This document shows, piece by piece, positions 46,041 through 55,985 of a stretch of 64,000 nt of DNA. Each line of letters starts with the position of its first letter. The first letter of the stretch is position 1. Below the pieces are notes generated by a model. That model saw nothing but the letters and a program-made list of their open reading frames with translations. It ran no database searches and was not told the DNA's origin. The stretch is from Corallococcus soli (GTDB lineage: Bacteria; Myxococcota; Myxococcia; Myxococcales; Myxococcaceae). The stretch is taken from the NCBI RefSeq assembly GCF_014930455.1, contig NZ_JAAIYO010000001.1, positions 1,302,001 through 1,366,000 on the forward strand, read 5' to 3'. Position numbers and translations under genes: made by a program.

Positions 46041-47753
46041 TCAGTCGCCGTCGTAGATGCCGATGGCGCCAGGCACCACCGGGCCCGTCTTGGGTGCGGT
46101 CCCCTGGAAGGCCACGAGCATGCGGCGCCGTGCCCCGGAGCGGTCCACCTGGATGTCCGGGATGCGCATGTTGGAGAGCGGGGTGCCGAAGAGCGAGTAG
46201 CTGTACTTCGTGACGCCGCCCCCCACGCGACTGATGCCGCCGCCCCATGCCGCCCCGGCCCAGGCGCTGTTGTCCAGGGGATCCACGGCGACGCTGGCCG
46301 TGTGCGGCGCGACGAGGTCGTTCTTCAGGGAGCGGAGGACGTTCCCTTCCGCGTCCAACTGGACGAGGCCGTTGGCGAAGGAGCTCACCCAGACCTTGAT
46401 GTTGGCCAGGTCCCCCGCGGGAACGATGGCCATGCCAGACACGAGGTCCTCCGTCCGCTCCTCCGGCCGGGCGTAGGGCCATTCCTTCTCACCCACCGCG
46501 TCCTGCCAGAGGTCGCGACGGTTCCACTTGTTCACGGCGTCCTCCGTCAGGGACTGCGCCGCCCAGAAGTTGTTGCCGTTCGAGCCGTAGTAGTACTTGG
46601 TGGAGCGGTTGGCGCCGCCAATCCAGACGTCGTGGTTGGGCAGGGGCGCGAGTCCCCAGTACGCGTCCGTGAGGAGCGCGTCCCGCACCTGATACTTCGC
46701 GTAGTCGGTGCCGTAGGCTTCCTTGTCCCGCGCGGCGTTGGTGTAGATGAAGGCGCTGTAGGCCGGGTGGCTGTGTTCCTCGACGCCCGAGCAGGTCAGC
46801 CTGCCATTGCACGTCGGGTTTCCGGCGTAGTGCGCGTCACCCCGGGCAAAGCCGTGGTTCGCGCCGAACCAGACGCTGCTCTTCTTGGGGTCGGGATCCT
46901 TGTCGTAGGCAATCCGCCAGATGTTGCAGATCTTCTCACGCCGATCGTAGCCCGGCACGACGCCGGGACCGGAGGAGATGTCGTAGTGCACGACGTCCAG
47001 GCTGCCGTCGGCGCGCAGGCTGACGCGATCCGCGTCTCCGCTCTTGTAGATGCTGGCGTCCGCGGGACGCCTGTCATTCTCGGCCACGTCGTATTCGCCC
47101 TCGCAGGGCGCGGTTCCAGGGCCTGACGGCTTGCCCTCGTAGCCCACGAAGACCGTGCCATCCCACGCGCCAGCGACGGAGATGACCTTGAGGTAGGGCG
47201 TCCCCGGAGGCGCGCTGCCGTCTGGCATGTAGCCGTAGGGGCGCAGGCCTTCGGCCATGGTGAACTTCTTGAAGCGGTCCTCCCCCTTCTTCAGGAGGAA
47301 CAGCCCTTCTTCACCCCCGGCGACCCAGATGTTGCCGCCTTCATCCGCGGTCACCCCGTAGACGTGGCGCGGTCCACCCTGCTCGCGGCCATAGAACGTC
47401 CAGCCCGGCGCGGAGGGCATCGGGTAGGTCGCCTCTCCAGGATCCACGGTGCCAGCATCCGTGCCGGTGCCCGCGTCCGTGCCACCCGTGCCCGCGTCGG
47501 TGCCGCCCGTGCCCGCGTCGGTCCCGGTGCCCGCATCCGTGCCGGTGCCCGCGTCGGTGCCGCCCGTGCCCGCGTCGGTACCGCCCGTGCCCGCGTCCGC
47601 GCCGGTGCCCGGCAGCCGTGGATCCTCCACGGGCGTCACCGGCACCACCGGATCGTCCACGTCGCGCGTGGCACCGTCATCGCCGCCGCAGCCCGCCCAC
47701 CCCAGCGCTCCCACCAGCAGGACCGCCCCCGTCCACCGCCACCCGTGCCTCAT
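46041..47753 (-). CDS. Propeller lipoprotein with Thr-Asp-Ala-Gly repeats
   Basis: 570 residues. Lipobox LGWAGC (Cys22). Residues ~51-102 are a spacer of eight (G)TDAGTG-like units. The rest looks like a beta-propeller with two-component-regulator-propeller style blades (GGNIWVAGGEEGLFLLKKGE; HDVWIGGANRSTKYY; KVWVSSFANGLVQLDAEGNV; NSAWAGAAWGGGISRV). The spacer would lift the propeller off the membrane. Ligand unknown. It is a single transcription unit closed by a strong hairpin. Confidence 0.8.
   Translation of the reverse strand: MRHGWRWTGAVLLVGALGWAGCGGDDGATRDVDDPVVPVTPVEDPRLPGTGADAGTGGTDAGTGGTDAGTGTDAGTGTDAGTGGTDAGTGGTDAGTGTDAGTVDPGEATYPMPSAPGWTFYGREQGGPRHVYGVTADEGGNIWVAGGEEGLFLLKKGEDRFKKFTMAEGLRPYGYMPDGSAPPGTPYLKVISVAGAWDGTVFVGYEGKPSGPGTAPCEGEYDVAENDRRPADASIYKSGDADRVSLRADGSLDVVHYDISSGPGVVPGYDRREKICNIWRIAYDKDPDPKKSSVWFGANHGFARGDAHYAGNPTCNGRLTCSGVEEHSHPAYSAFIYTNAARDKEAYGTDYAKYQVRDALLTDAYWGLAPLPNHDVWIGGANRSTKYYYGSNGNNFWAAQSLTEDAVNKWNRRDLWQDAVGEKEWPYARPEERTEDLVSGMAIVPAGDLANIKVWVSSFANGLVQLDAEGNVLRSLKNDLVAPHTASVAVDPLDNSAWAGAAWGGGISRVGGGVTKYSYSLFGTPLSNMRIPDIQVDRSGARRRMLVAFQGTAPKTGPVVPGAIGIYDGD
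47448..47603. repeat. Tandem repeats coding TDAGTG units
   Basis: Eighteen- to 21-base imperfect tandem repeats, eight units, encoding the spacer of the propeller lipoprotein. Nearly identical units at the DNA level suggest expansion by slippage or recombination. Confidence 0.8.
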
Positions 47754-47973
47754 ATGACGAACACCTCACATCCGCTCAAAGGGCGGAGCGCCCGGACGGG
47801 CGCCCCGTGATGGGGCGGACCAAGGCAAGGAAGGTGCCAGCCCCTGGGGACGGGACAACCGTCGGGAAGCGTCAGGAGGGCGTCGGTTGGCTGACAGCGG
47901 GTGGGCAAAGGATTGCCCACGGTGCGCACCCGGGAGTCCCGGAGGGCCCCGCAACCGTGCTAGGGCCTGGGCA

Positions 47974-48672
47974 ATGGCTGGGAACGACGCACGCGGCCGC
48001 ACCCCGCTGTCCCTCGTGGGACAGGAGCCGGATCTCGTCTTCTACACGCGGCAGGCGACCGAACACGGCTCGCCCGTGCTGGTGCTGGGCGCCGCCAACG
48101 GCCGGGTGCCCTGGGCCCTGGCGGGCCACGGCTTCGCCACCGTGGGCGTGGATCCCTCGGAGGTGATGATCCGCTCCGCGGAGGAGCGCCGCGCCTCCGA
48201 AGCCCCGGACGTCTCCGGGCGCACGCGCCTCATGTCCCAGGACCTGCGCACGCTGCGGCTGCCGGAGAAGTTCCCGCTGGTGCTCGCCCCGCAGCACGCG
48301 CTGGGCCTGATGCCCGGCCGCGACGACGTGGAGGCCTTCCTCGCCACCGTCGTCCACCACCTGGCCCCCGGGGGCACCTTCGTCTACGACGTGCTCAACG
48401 CCCCGCGCGAGCCCGTGCTGCCGCGCGACGAGGACGAGCCCGGCGCCTCCGTGGAGCCCCGCCGCCCGCTGTTCGCCCTGCACCTGCGCGAGCGGCGCCC
48501 GCCCGGAGGGACGAGCCCCATCCGCCGGCTCAAGCTGCGCCACTTCCTCCCGGAGGAGCTGGAGGCCGCCCTCATCGCCAGCGGCCTCACCCCCCGCGAG
48601 CGCTTCGGCCGCTTCGACGGCAAGCCCTTCGACCTGGAGGACCTGCGCCACATCGGCGTCGCGGGGCTGTGA
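47974..48672 (+). CDS. Class I SAM-dependent methyltransferase
   Basis: 232 residues from ATG 47974. Motif I is VLVLGAANGRVPWALAGHG (SAM-binding Gly-rich loop, with A-A-N instead of the usual GxG spacing), then VGVDPSEVMI and motif post-II/III in LVLAPQHALGLMPGRDDVEAF, then VVHHLAPGGTFVYDVL. Cytoplasmic, one domain. Substrate unknown; the C-terminus (LKLRHFLPEELEAALIASGL) is typical of small-molecule methyltransferases. It stands alone, convergent with the response regulator. Confidence 0.85.
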   Translation: MAGNDARGRTPLSLVGQEPDLVFYTRQATEHGSPVLVLGAANGRVPWALAGHGFATVGVDPSEVMIRSAEERRASEAPDVSGRTRLMSQDLRTLRLPEKFPLVLAPQHALGLMPGRDDVEAFLATVVHHLAPGGTFVYDVLNAPREPVLPRDEDEPGASVEPRRPLFALHLRERRPPGGTSPIRRLKLRHFLPEELEAALIASGLTPRERFGRFDGKPFDLEDLRHIGVAGL

Positions 48673-48690
48673 GCTGGGGAGGGCCGCGCT

Positions 48691-49395
48691 TCAGCGCTCG
48701 AAGCGGTAGCCCAGCCCCCGCACGGTGAGGAAGTGCCGGGGCGCCTCCGGGTCGCTTTCGAACTTCAGCCGCAGCTGCCGCATGAAGTTGTCCACCGTGC
48801 GCGCGCTGCCCTCGTAGTGGTAGCCCCACGCGCCCGACAGCAGCTCCTCGCGGGTGAAGGTGCGGCCCGGGTGCGCCAGGAAGTGCGCGAGCAGCTTGAA
48901 CTCCTGCGCCGTCAGCTCCACCGGCTGCCCGTCGCGCGCCACCGTGCGCAGGCCCAGGTCCACCTTCACGTCCCCGAACGTCACCGGCGGCGCGGTGGTG
49001 CCCGTGGCCCCGAACCGGCGCCGCAGCACCGCCTTGATGCGCGCGAGCAGCTCCTGGAGGCCGAAGGGCTTCACCACGTAGTCGTCCGCGCCCAGGTTGA
49101 GGCCCAGGATCTTGTCCGACTCCTGGCCCCGGGCGGACAGCACCACCACGGGCGTGTCGCGGCCGCGCTCGCGCAGCTCGCGGATGACCTCGTAGCCGTT
49201 GAGCTCCGGGAGCATCAGGTCCAACACCAGCAGGTCCGGCGCTTCGTCCAGCGCCTTGGCCAGGCCCGTGCGTCCGTCCTGGGCCTGGAGCACCTCGTAG
49301 CCCTCGAAGCGCAGGTTCATGGACACGCCGGTGAGGATGGACAGGTCGTCCTCCACCACCAGGATGCGGCGCGGCTTCTCTTCAGGCGTGCTCAT
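48691..49395 (-). CDS. OmpR/PhoB-type response regulator
   Basis: 234 residues. Receiver domain with acidic pair (VVEDD), phospho-acceptor in LLVLDLMLP and the conserved Lys in DDYVVKPF. The winged-helix C-terminus (VELTAQEFKLLAHFLAHPGR and TVDNFMRQLRLKFE, ending LTVRGLGYRFER) binds DNA. ATG 49395 overlaps the stop of the histidine kinase by four bases (ATGA), so the two form a pair. Confidence 0.95.
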   Translation of the reverse strand: MSTPEEKPRRILVVEDDLSILTGVSMNLRFEGYEVLQAQDGRTGLAKALDEAPDLLVLDLMLPELNGYEVIRELRERGRDTPVVVLSARGQESDKILGLNLGADDYVVKPFGLQELLARIKAVLRRRFGATGTTAPPVTFGDVKVDLGLRTVARDGQPVELTAQEFKLLAHFLAHPGRTFTREELLSGAWGYHYEGSARTVDNFMRQLRLKFESDPEAPRHFLTVRGLGYRFER

Positions 49396-50924
49396 GCGCG
49401 GCCCACCGGCAGTTGGATGGTGAAGTGGCTGCCCTGGCCGGGCTCGCTCTCCACGGTGATGCGCCCGCCGTGCGCCTCCACGATGCGCTTGCTGATGGCG
49501 AGCCCCAGGCCGCTGCCCTCCGTCCTGCGCGTGAGCAGGTTGTCCACGCGGTAGAAGCGCTCGAAGATGCGCCTGCGGTCCTTCCTGGCGATTCCCACCC
49601 CGTTGTCCTCCACCGACAGGTTCACGTGTCTGCCGTCCCTGCGCGCCCGTAGCGCGATTCTCCGGTTCGTCGGTCCACTGTACTTGTACGCGTTCTGCAA
49701 CAGGTTGAGCAGCGCGCCGGACACCGCGACGCGGTCCATGTCCACCGACGGCAGCGGCCCGGCCACCTCCACGCTCAGCTCCATGTCGTCCCCCAGCCGC
49801 TGCGCGCGGAAGGCCGCCACCGCCGCCTCCACCACCTCCGCCACCGGCACGGGCTCGCGCTGGTACACCTTGCGGCCGCTCTCGATGCGCGCCCAGTCCA
49901 GCACCCGTTCAATCAATTCCGACAGGCGCTCGGTTTCGCGCGTGAGCAGGTCCAGCACCTCCTGCATCTGCGCGGGGTCCTTCAGCCGGCCCAGCGCCAG
50001 CGTTTCGATGAACATGCGGATGGAGGTGAGCGGCGTGCGCAGCTCATGGCTCACCAGCGACACGAAGTCCGTCTTCATGCGCGACAGGCGCGCTTCGCGG
50101 TAGAGCACGCGGCCGGTGTAGATGACGCCGAAGGTGAGCGTCAGGTAGAAGAGGCCCAGCAGCACGCCGTACACGGCGCGGTTGCGCGTGGAGGTGCTCG
50201 CCACGGGGTCCTCGCCGGTGGGCAGCACCACCAGCCGGAAGTCCTGCAGCGGCGCGGACAGCACCCGCTCCGCGAGCACCGGCGGCCCCATCGCGTTCTG
50301 CCGCGCCTGCGCCACCTCCGACATCAGCCGGTTGACGAGCCCGCCCTCGCTGGTGGTGTCGCGCGGCACGGGCAGCAGCGTGAAGCGCACCGGCTCCGAC
50401 GTGGCCCGCCCCTGGGCCTTGTCCGACAGGAGCCGGTCCAGCGCGATGGCGGACAGCCGCACGCCCTGCACCGTGGAGCCCTTGCGCTCGGCGGCCACCA
50501 TCACCGCCCGGTTGCCCGTCGCGAGCGAGAACACGGTGGGCACCGTCGGCAGCGACGCGGCCTCCGGGACCAGCGCCGCCAGGGACTCGGCGAGCTGCGG
50601 GTCCTTGGTGCGCACCATCCCGTTCTCCACGTGGAAGGTGCCCTCCGGGTCCGACAGCTCCTGGTCGTCCGGCAGGAGGAACGCCAGCCGCCCGTCCTCC
50701 ACCGGCTCCAGCCGTCCGCTGTTCAGCTCGCGGGGCACCTCCGCGGACAGGTCCGCGAGCGTGCCGCGCCAGGCGGCCTCCAGGCGCTTCTCCACCGCGG
50801 CGCGCTCGTTGATGATGGCCACGACGCCGAAGCCCGACAGGCCGGCCGAGGGCAGCACGACCAGCAGGATGAGCAGCGCGAACGTGCGCCGGAAGCTGAG
50901 GATGACGGGCGCGGGGCGTAACAC
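49392..50924 (-). CDS. Membrane sensor histidine kinase
   Basis: 510 residues from GTG 50924; an in-frame ATG at 51029 would add 35 low-complexity residues. Two membrane spans (FALLILLVVLPSAGLSGFGV and GVLLGLFYLTLTFGVIYTG) enclose a ~225-residue periplasmic sensor domain. HisKA has SHELRTPLTSIRMFIETL; HATPase has NLLQNAYKYSG, VEDNGVGIARKDRRRIFERF and GSGLGLAISKRIVEAHGG. No HAMP is obvious. It phosphorylates the adjacent regulator. A TAGACA box at 50938-50933 is close enough to the GTG to give a nearly leaderless mRNA. Signal unknown. Confidence 0.9.
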   Translation of the reverse strand: MLRPAPVILSFRRTFALLILLVVLPSAGLSGFGVVAIINERAAVEKRLEAAWRGTLADLSAEVPRELNSGRLEPVEDGRLAFLLPDDQELSDPEGTFHVENGMVRTKDPQLAESLAALVPEAASLPTVPTVFSLATGNRAVMVAAERKGSTVQGVRLSAIALDRLLSDKAQGRATSEPVRFTLLPVPRDTTSEGGLVNRLMSEVAQARQNAMGPPVLAERVLSAPLQDFRLVVLPTGEDPVASTSTRNRAVYGVLLGLFYLTLTFGVIYTGRVLYREARLSRMKTDFVSLVSHELRTPLTSIRMFIETLALGRLKDPAQMQEVLDLLTRETERLSELIERVLDWARIESGRKVYQREPVPVAEVVEAAVAAFRAQRLGDDMELSVEVAGPLPSVDMDRVAVSGALLNLLQNAYKYSGPTNRRIALRARRDGRHVNLSVEDNGVGIARKDRRRIFERFYRVDNLLTRRTEGSGLGLAISKRIVEAHGGRITVESEPGQGSHFTIQLPVGRA

Positions 50925-51180
50925 GACCTCCGTGTCTACACGCGACGGGGGCCCGGTGCTCGGGGCATTTGGGGCAGGGGGGAGGCTTCCCCACACTGTC
51001 CGGGGGCGCACGGCGGGTGTGGAGGGCATCGACTTCCGGTGGACGGGTGGGCGAGCATGCGGCCCTCGGGACGGCGTGTGAGCAGGGCCGGCACGCTCCC
51101 GACAGGCCGTGGGGCACACGCGCGAAAGAGACCGGGGCCGGGACGGACGCGCGGGCCACACGGGAGGGGATGGCTTTCCG

Positions 51181-53214
51181 ATGCGACGGCAGGGTTGGGC
51201 CGCGTTCTGCGCGGTGACGCTGGTGCTTTCGGGGTGCAGTGAGCGCAAGGTGGTGGACACCTGGAGCAATGCCTCCGGGTCCGTGGCGCTCAGCCGCGAT
51301 GATTCGCTGCTCTACGTGGTGGACGCCGACAACGGCATCCTCGCGGTGGTGGACACCGAGCGCCGGGAGAAGGTGTCCGAGGTGCGCGTGGGGCCGCGTC
51401 CGGAGCGCGTGACGGTGGGTCCGGACGACACCGTGTACGTGACGAACCGGGGCGGCCGCAGCGTGTCCGTCATCCGCAGGGGTGACGCGGTGGAGGCGGC
51501 GCGCATCCCGGTGGGCGTGGAGCCCACGGGGCTCACGGTGTCGCCGGACGGCAGGACGCTGTACGTGGTGAACAGCGCCACGCTCACGTCCAGCGAGCAC
51601 GGCAGCCTCACCGCCATCGACACGGACTCCCTGACGGCGCGCTGGGAGCTGCCGCTGGGCGAGGAGCCGCGCGGCATCGCGCTGCTGGAGGACGGCCGGA
51701 AGGCGGCGGTGACGCTGTTCCGGCAGGGCGACGTGATGACGGTGGACCTGACGGACGCGGACCGGCCCCGCGTCCTGCGCGAGGGGACGGACCTGAACGC
51801 GCGGGCGAACCGGGCGGCCTCCAGGCCCGACCGCGTCTCCGCCCTGGAAACCCCGCTCCCGCCCGGCTCCAAGCAGGGGCCGCGCACCTTCCGCGCCCGG
51901 GCGATGGCGGACCTGCTGGGCGCTCCGGACGGACGGCGGCTCTTCGCGCCGGTGCTCTGGTCGCGCGAGGATCCGCTGGCCGCCTCGCCGGATGACGGCA
52001 TGTCGGGGGGCGGATCCATGTACGGCGGAGGCACGCCCTGCGGCGCGGACGTGGGCGGAGGCGTGGTGGCCGCGGGCCTCATCACCTTCGACGCGGACGG
52101 GGAGGCGCCGGAGCCGGTGGTGGACGACCTGGACGAGTGCAGGCCGCCGCCCGAGGAGAAGCCGGACTACCCCACGTCGCTCATCGCGAGCCCGTCGATG
52201 TTGACGCCCCTGCAGGGGCCCACGGCGGCGGTGGTGGATCCGTCGGGCTCGTGGCTGTTCCTGGTGAACCAGGAGACGAACAACGTGGCCATCGTGCCCG
52301 CCTGGCGTCGTTCGGGCGGCGACATGCCGAACCCGTCCAGCTCCGTGCGGCAGGTGGTGGCGGTGGGCGCGGGACCCAACGGCATCGCCCTCACGCGCGA
52401 CGGGCGCAAGGCGTACGTCTACAACGCGTTCGACCACACGCTCAGCACGCTGGTGAGCGGCGGAGAGGGGCCGGAGGGCGGCGTGTTCGAGGAGCGCCAG
52501 CGGCTGGCGCTCGCGGGCGATGTCCTGGCGCCCCTGGCGGCGGCGGGCCGGCGGCTGTTCTTCTCCGCGGCGGACGAGCGGATGACGAGCCCCAGGGTGG
52601 CCGTCTCCTGCGCGTCGTGCCATTTCGAAGGCCGCGAGGACGGGCACGTCTGGGGCTTCCCGGACGGGCCGCGCCAGACGCCCAGCCTCGCGGGACGCAT
52701 GACGACGTCGACGGCGCCCTTCCACTGGAGCGGGGAGTTCTCCGGGCTGGGTGAGTTCATGAACGCCACGGTGAAGGACCGCATGGGCGGCACGGAGCTG
52801 GACGCCGACACGGTGGCGAAGCTGGCGGCGTTCATCGACACCATCCCGGCGACGGACAACCCGCACCGGGGCGAGCCGCTGAACGAGGCCCAGGCGCGCG
52901 GCGCCGCGCTCTACAAGAAGGCGGCGTGCGACACCTGCCACGGTGGGGCCGTGCTCACGAACAACAGCAACGCGGACGTGGGCACCTTCGTGCGCGCGGG
53001 CGTGTTGCAGGACGCGGCGCAGGTCATCAAGGCGGGGCTCAACACGCCGTCGCTGCTGGGCGTGGGCCGCACCGCGCCGTACCTGCACGACGGCAGCGCG
53101 CCCACGCTCCGGGCCCGCCTGCTGAACGGCCGTGAGACGAACCAGCACGGCCAGACGTCGCAACTGTCCGACGCGGACGTGGACGACCTCGTGGCGTATT
53201 TGCAGACGCTGTAG
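51181..53214 (+). CDS. Beta-propeller / di-haem c-type cytochrome lipoprotein
   Basis: 677 residues. Lipobox LVLSGC. YncE-type propeller repeats (GSVALSRDDSLLYVVDADNG; GLTVSPDGRTLYVVNSATLT; GIALTRDGRKAYVYNAFDHT), then haem-c sites CASCH (with FHWSGEFSGL between) and CDTCH, the pattern of MauG/cytochrome-c peroxidase-like domains. A Met/Gly-rich insert (DDGMSGGGSMYGGG) lies before the second half. Same architecture as 23663-25972 but lipid-anchored. Probably periplasmic electron transfer. Confidence 0.85.
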   Translation: MRRQGWAAFCAVTLVLSGCSERKVVDTWSNASGSVALSRDDSLLYVVDADNGILAVVDTERREKVSEVRVGPRPERVTVGPDDTVYVTNRGGRSVSVIRRGDAVEAARIPVGVEPTGLTVSPDGRTLYVVNSATLTSSEHGSLTAIDTDSLTARWELPLGEEPRGIALLEDGRKAAVTLFRQGDVMTVDLTDADRPRVLREGTDLNARANRAASRPDRVSALETPLPPGSKQGPRTFRARAMADLLGAPDGRRLFAPVLWSREDPLAASPDDGMSGGGSMYGGGTPCGADVGGGVVAAGLITFDADGEAPEPVVDDLDECRPPPEEKPDYPTSLIASPSMLTPLQGPTAAVVDPSGSWLFLVNQETNNVAIVPAWRRSGGDMPNPSSSVRQVVAVGAGPNGIALTRDGRKAYVYNAFDHTLSTLVSGGEGPEGGVFEERQRLALAGDVLAPLAAAGRRLFFSAADERMTSPRVAVSCASCHFEGREDGHVWGFPDGPRQTPSLAGRMTTSTAPFHWSGEFSGLGEFMNATVKDRMGGTELDADTVAKLAAFIDTIPATDNPHRGEPLNEAQARGAALYKKAACDTCHGGAVLTNNSNADVGTFVRAGVLQDAAQVIKAGLNTPSLLGVGRTAPYLHDGSAPTLRARLLNGRETNQHGQTSQLSDADVDDLVAYLQTL

Positions 53215-53222
53215 GCCCTGCT

Positions 53223-53259
53223 GGCGCTCCGGGGCGGAAGCCGCGCCCCGGAGAGCGCC
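53223..53259. terminator. Long bidirectional terminator hairpin
   Basis: Stem CCGGGGCG/CGCCCCGG extended by GGCGCT/AGCGCC with a two-base bulge, between the convergent genes ending at 53214 and 53265. Confidence 0.65.
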
Positions 53260-53264
53260 CCCGG

Positions 53265-55985
53265 TCACCGCCTCTGCTTGCGCGCGGCCACGGGCTTCGG
53301 CGCCTGGGCCGTGATCTCAAACGGGTATGTATAGGTCTTGCTCGCGCCCCCGGCCTGGAGCATCTGCCATTGGCGCACGGGCCCCTGGGTCTCGAAGTCG
53401 AGCCGGAAGGTCGCGTCGTCGAAGTCCGTGCGCTTCTCCAGGTTCGCGCGCACGGGCCTTCCCTGGGCGTCGGCGAACATCGCCGCGAAGCCGGGCTGGT
53501 CCGTGTTCTCGCTCAGGAGGCTGATCTCCTCCTGGGCGATGGAGGAGACGTGGAAGCGCGCTTCCCCAATCGTGGCCCGCGAGTGCAGGCTCAGCGGCGT
53601 GAGCGGCGACACCGCGACGGTTTCGGGCAGGGAGAACGAGAGCTGGCCCTTGATGCGCGCGATGGGGACTTCTTCCAGGCGGTGGGGAAGGAAGTCGCTG
53701 TAGAGGACGCCCCGGAGGTCGTTGGCGGCGACGTTGGGGCTGCCCAGTGAGACGGTCTTGCTCCAGGTGCGCTGATCCCCGAACCGGGAGCCCCAGACGT
53801 ATTCCTTCGCGCCGGACTCTGACTCCTGGGTCTCCTGCATGTTCTCGGGGCGCAGGCGCGTGCCGTCCACGAAGTCCACCTCCAGGATCTCCAGTTGGAG
53901 GGTCGTGTCCATCTGCACGAAGTGCCGCCGCACGTCCTCCGTCCAGACGATCTCCAGGTTGTTCTCGAAGATGCCCTGGGTCTGCAGCAGGACCTTGAAC
54001 GGGGAGGGCACGGCGCCCGGCGCTTCCGGGGAGGCGATCAGCCCGCCGCTGGCGTAGCGGGTGTAGTGCTCCTGCCTCTGGGCGATGGCCTCGGGGGCCT
54101 GGAGCGTCTTCTCGAAGACGGCCTGGCTGAGCGGCTCGAGCGTGGCGCCGGGCTCCTCGCCGCCTTCCTGCTCGTCCTCCTCCGGTGCGGGGAAGGGTGG
54201 GGTGAGCTTGAAGGGCCGGGCGTGCGGCGTGGTCGCGTCCACCAGGACGAACTCGAGCTGGTCGGGCTTGCCACGGGCGAGGATGGAGGTGTCATTGGAT
54301 TGGACCCGGCCAATGAACGGCAGCGTCATGCTGGCGGAGAAGCCCGAGCGCGACTCCGTTTCAAGGTGCTTCCCGGCGGTGTTCAGGACGCGCACGGCCA
54401 GCACCGAGGGCGGGGTGCCCTCCGAGCCCAGCTGGAACGTCAGCCCGTCGCCGCTGACGCGGGTGGCTTCCACGGAGAGCTTGCCCTCGGGGAAGACGAG
54501 TTCCGTCCTGCCATAGGGGGGACGGAAGGCCAGCGTGGCCTTCTTCACCCGCGTGGGGACCTGCACGGTGACCGAGCCTTCGATGGACGACAGCTTCTGC
54601 GTGTCCACGCCGGGCTTGAGCGCGAAGCCGACGCGGGTCTTGGCGACGTCCATGTCGTTGGAGCTTTCGCTGGAGAAGTCCTCCTCGGACGTCATCCCGT
54701 CCGCTTCGTCCGCCAGCGGGCCACAGGTGGGCCGGCCGAGCTCCGGCTGTTGGATGCGGACCTCCATCCACTCGCGCTTCGCGAGGACGGGGGTGTAGTG
54801 CGGCGGCAGGCAGACGGAGGAGGTCAGGCTGACGAAGTCGACCCCCGGCTGGTTCTCCCGGCTGCTCAGGGAGGCGAACGCGAGGCGGAGCTTCTTCGTG
54901 TCATCCAGGGCGAACCCGTTCCTGGGGCTGCAGTCCTCGCCCGAGAGGGTGAAGAAGGACGCGGGCGTCAGGGCTTCGTCGTAGGGGTGGAGGTCCTTGG
55001 GGTCCAGCAGCGCTTCCTCGACGTCGTCGAGTTCCTTGAGGGCCTCCGCCGTGAGCGCTTCGTTCTGGAAGGGGGAGAAGCTGCGGGTCAGCACGTCCGT
55101 GTGCTTCTGGAGGGCGTTCACGTCGACGGTGAGGCGGAAGGCGTCCTTCGAGGGCGTGACCTTGACGGACGTCTCCGCCACGGACTTCAGCGGCGAGTCC
55201 GCGGCCGTGGCCTTCTCCCAGAGCTTCTGGAGTTGATCCGGGTGCTCGCCGAAGACGTCGAGCTCCGCCCAGATGCCTCCGTCCGTGTCCGTGCGCAGGG
55301 TGAGCGTGAGCCTCTTGGCGTTGTCTGTGATCTCCTCCCGCGCCAGGGCCATCTGCACGAGCGGCGGGGCCAGGGACTCAAGGAAGGGGAGCAGGTTGAT
55401 GCCGCCCTGGGCAATCAGCAACGGCGCCATCTTCTGACCGGGCTCCTGGGCGAGCCGTGCCGCGAGGTCCGTCGCGAGCGCGGTGGGGACGAAGGCGAGG
55501 AGCTTGTCGCCCTTGAGCAGCCGAAACGGGCCTTCGCGGTCGCAGGTCTCGGCGTCGATGAGGACGTAGTCCTCGCCGCTGGTGGCTTCGACCAGGTGGG
55601 CCTTCTTGAGCGCGTCGAGGGCCTCCTCCGCCGAGCCGTGGGAGGCGAACATGCGGAAGGGGGCGGGGCCCTCGGCGGTCTTCACGAAGCCCGAGGCGAA
55701 CGACGAGAACGTTTCGAGGAGGAGCTCCCGGTGCCGGTGCGGCAGGTTGCCGACCTTGAGCAGGTACTTCTCCGCCGGCTCGATGCGGTCCTTCCAGGAC
55801 GCCACCGAGCGCACCGACTTCAGCAGCCGCAGGTTGACCACGACCGACGCGACCGTCTCATCGTTCGAGGCGACGGAGAGCAGCCGGTGGTCCGCGTTGG
55901 AGGGCGAGGCGTTGCGGTAGAGCAACGCGCCGGCCACGCCAAGTCCGACGAGGACGACGGCCAGGACGAGAATGACTTTCTTCAT
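53265..55985 (-). CDS. Hypothetical large membrane-anchored protein
   Basis: 906 residues from ATG 55985. N-terminal signal anchor (MKKVILVLAVVLVGLGVAGALL), then a long soluble region with no recognised domain. Predicted mixed alpha/beta, with acidic stretches (PAPEEDEQEGGEEPG) and few Cys. G+C and codon use look slightly lower than in its neighbours (more Lys/Glu/Ser). It is probably periplasmic. A TTG upstream at 56030 would hide the signal, so I prefer the ATG. It lies alone between terminators. Confidence 0.68.
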   Translation of the reverse strand: MKKVILVLAVVLVGLGVAGALLYRNASPSNADHRLLSVASNDETVASVVVNLRLLKSVRSVASWKDRIEPAEKYLLKVGNLPHRHRELLLETFSSFASGFVKTAEGPAPFRMFASHGSAEEALDALKKAHLVEATSGEDYVLIDAETCDREGPFRLLKGDKLLAFVPTALATDLAARLAQEPGQKMAPLLIAQGGINLLPFLESLAPPLVQMALAREEITDNAKRLTLTLRTDTDGGIWAELDVFGEHPDQLQKLWEKATAADSPLKSVAETSVKVTPSKDAFRLTVDVNALQKHTDVLTRSFSPFQNEALTAEALKELDDVEEALLDPKDLHPYDEALTPASFFTLSGEDCSPRNGFALDDTKKLRLAFASLSSRENQPGVDFVSLTSSVCLPPHYTPVLAKREWMEVRIQQPELGRPTCGPLADEADGMTSEEDFSSESSNDMDVAKTRVGFALKPGVDTQKLSSIEGSVTVQVPTRVKKATLAFRPPYGRTELVFPEGKLSVEATRVSGDGLTFQLGSEGTPPSVLAVRVLNTAGKHLETESRSGFSASMTLPFIGRVQSNDTSILARGKPDQLEFVLVDATTPHARPFKLTPPFPAPEEDEQEGGEEPGATLEPLSQAVFEKTLQAPEAIAQRQEHYTRYASGGLIASPEAPGAVPSPFKVLLQTQGIFENNLEIVWTEDVRRHFVQMDTTLQLEILEVDFVDGTRLRPENMQETQESESGAKEYVWGSRFGDQRTWSKTVSLGSPNVAANDLRGVLYSDFLPHRLEEVPIARIKGQLSFSLPETVAVSPLTPLSLHSRATIGEARFHVSSIAQEEISLLSENTDQPGFAAMFADAQGRPVRANLEKRTDFDDATFRLDFETQGPVRQWQMLQAGGASKTYTYPFEITAQAPKPVAARKQRR

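Noticed and set aside
47801-47817. CGCCCC/GGGGCG hairpin upstream of the propeller lipoprotein
   Set aside because: Only six pairs, located upstream rather than downstream of genes; expected by chance in such G+C-rich DNA.
50044-53268. Long open minus-strand frame across the histidine kinase N-terminus and antisense to the second propeller/cytochrome gene
   Set aside because: Composition is Arg/His/Ala-rich nonsense and it covers two genes with strong motifs in other frames.
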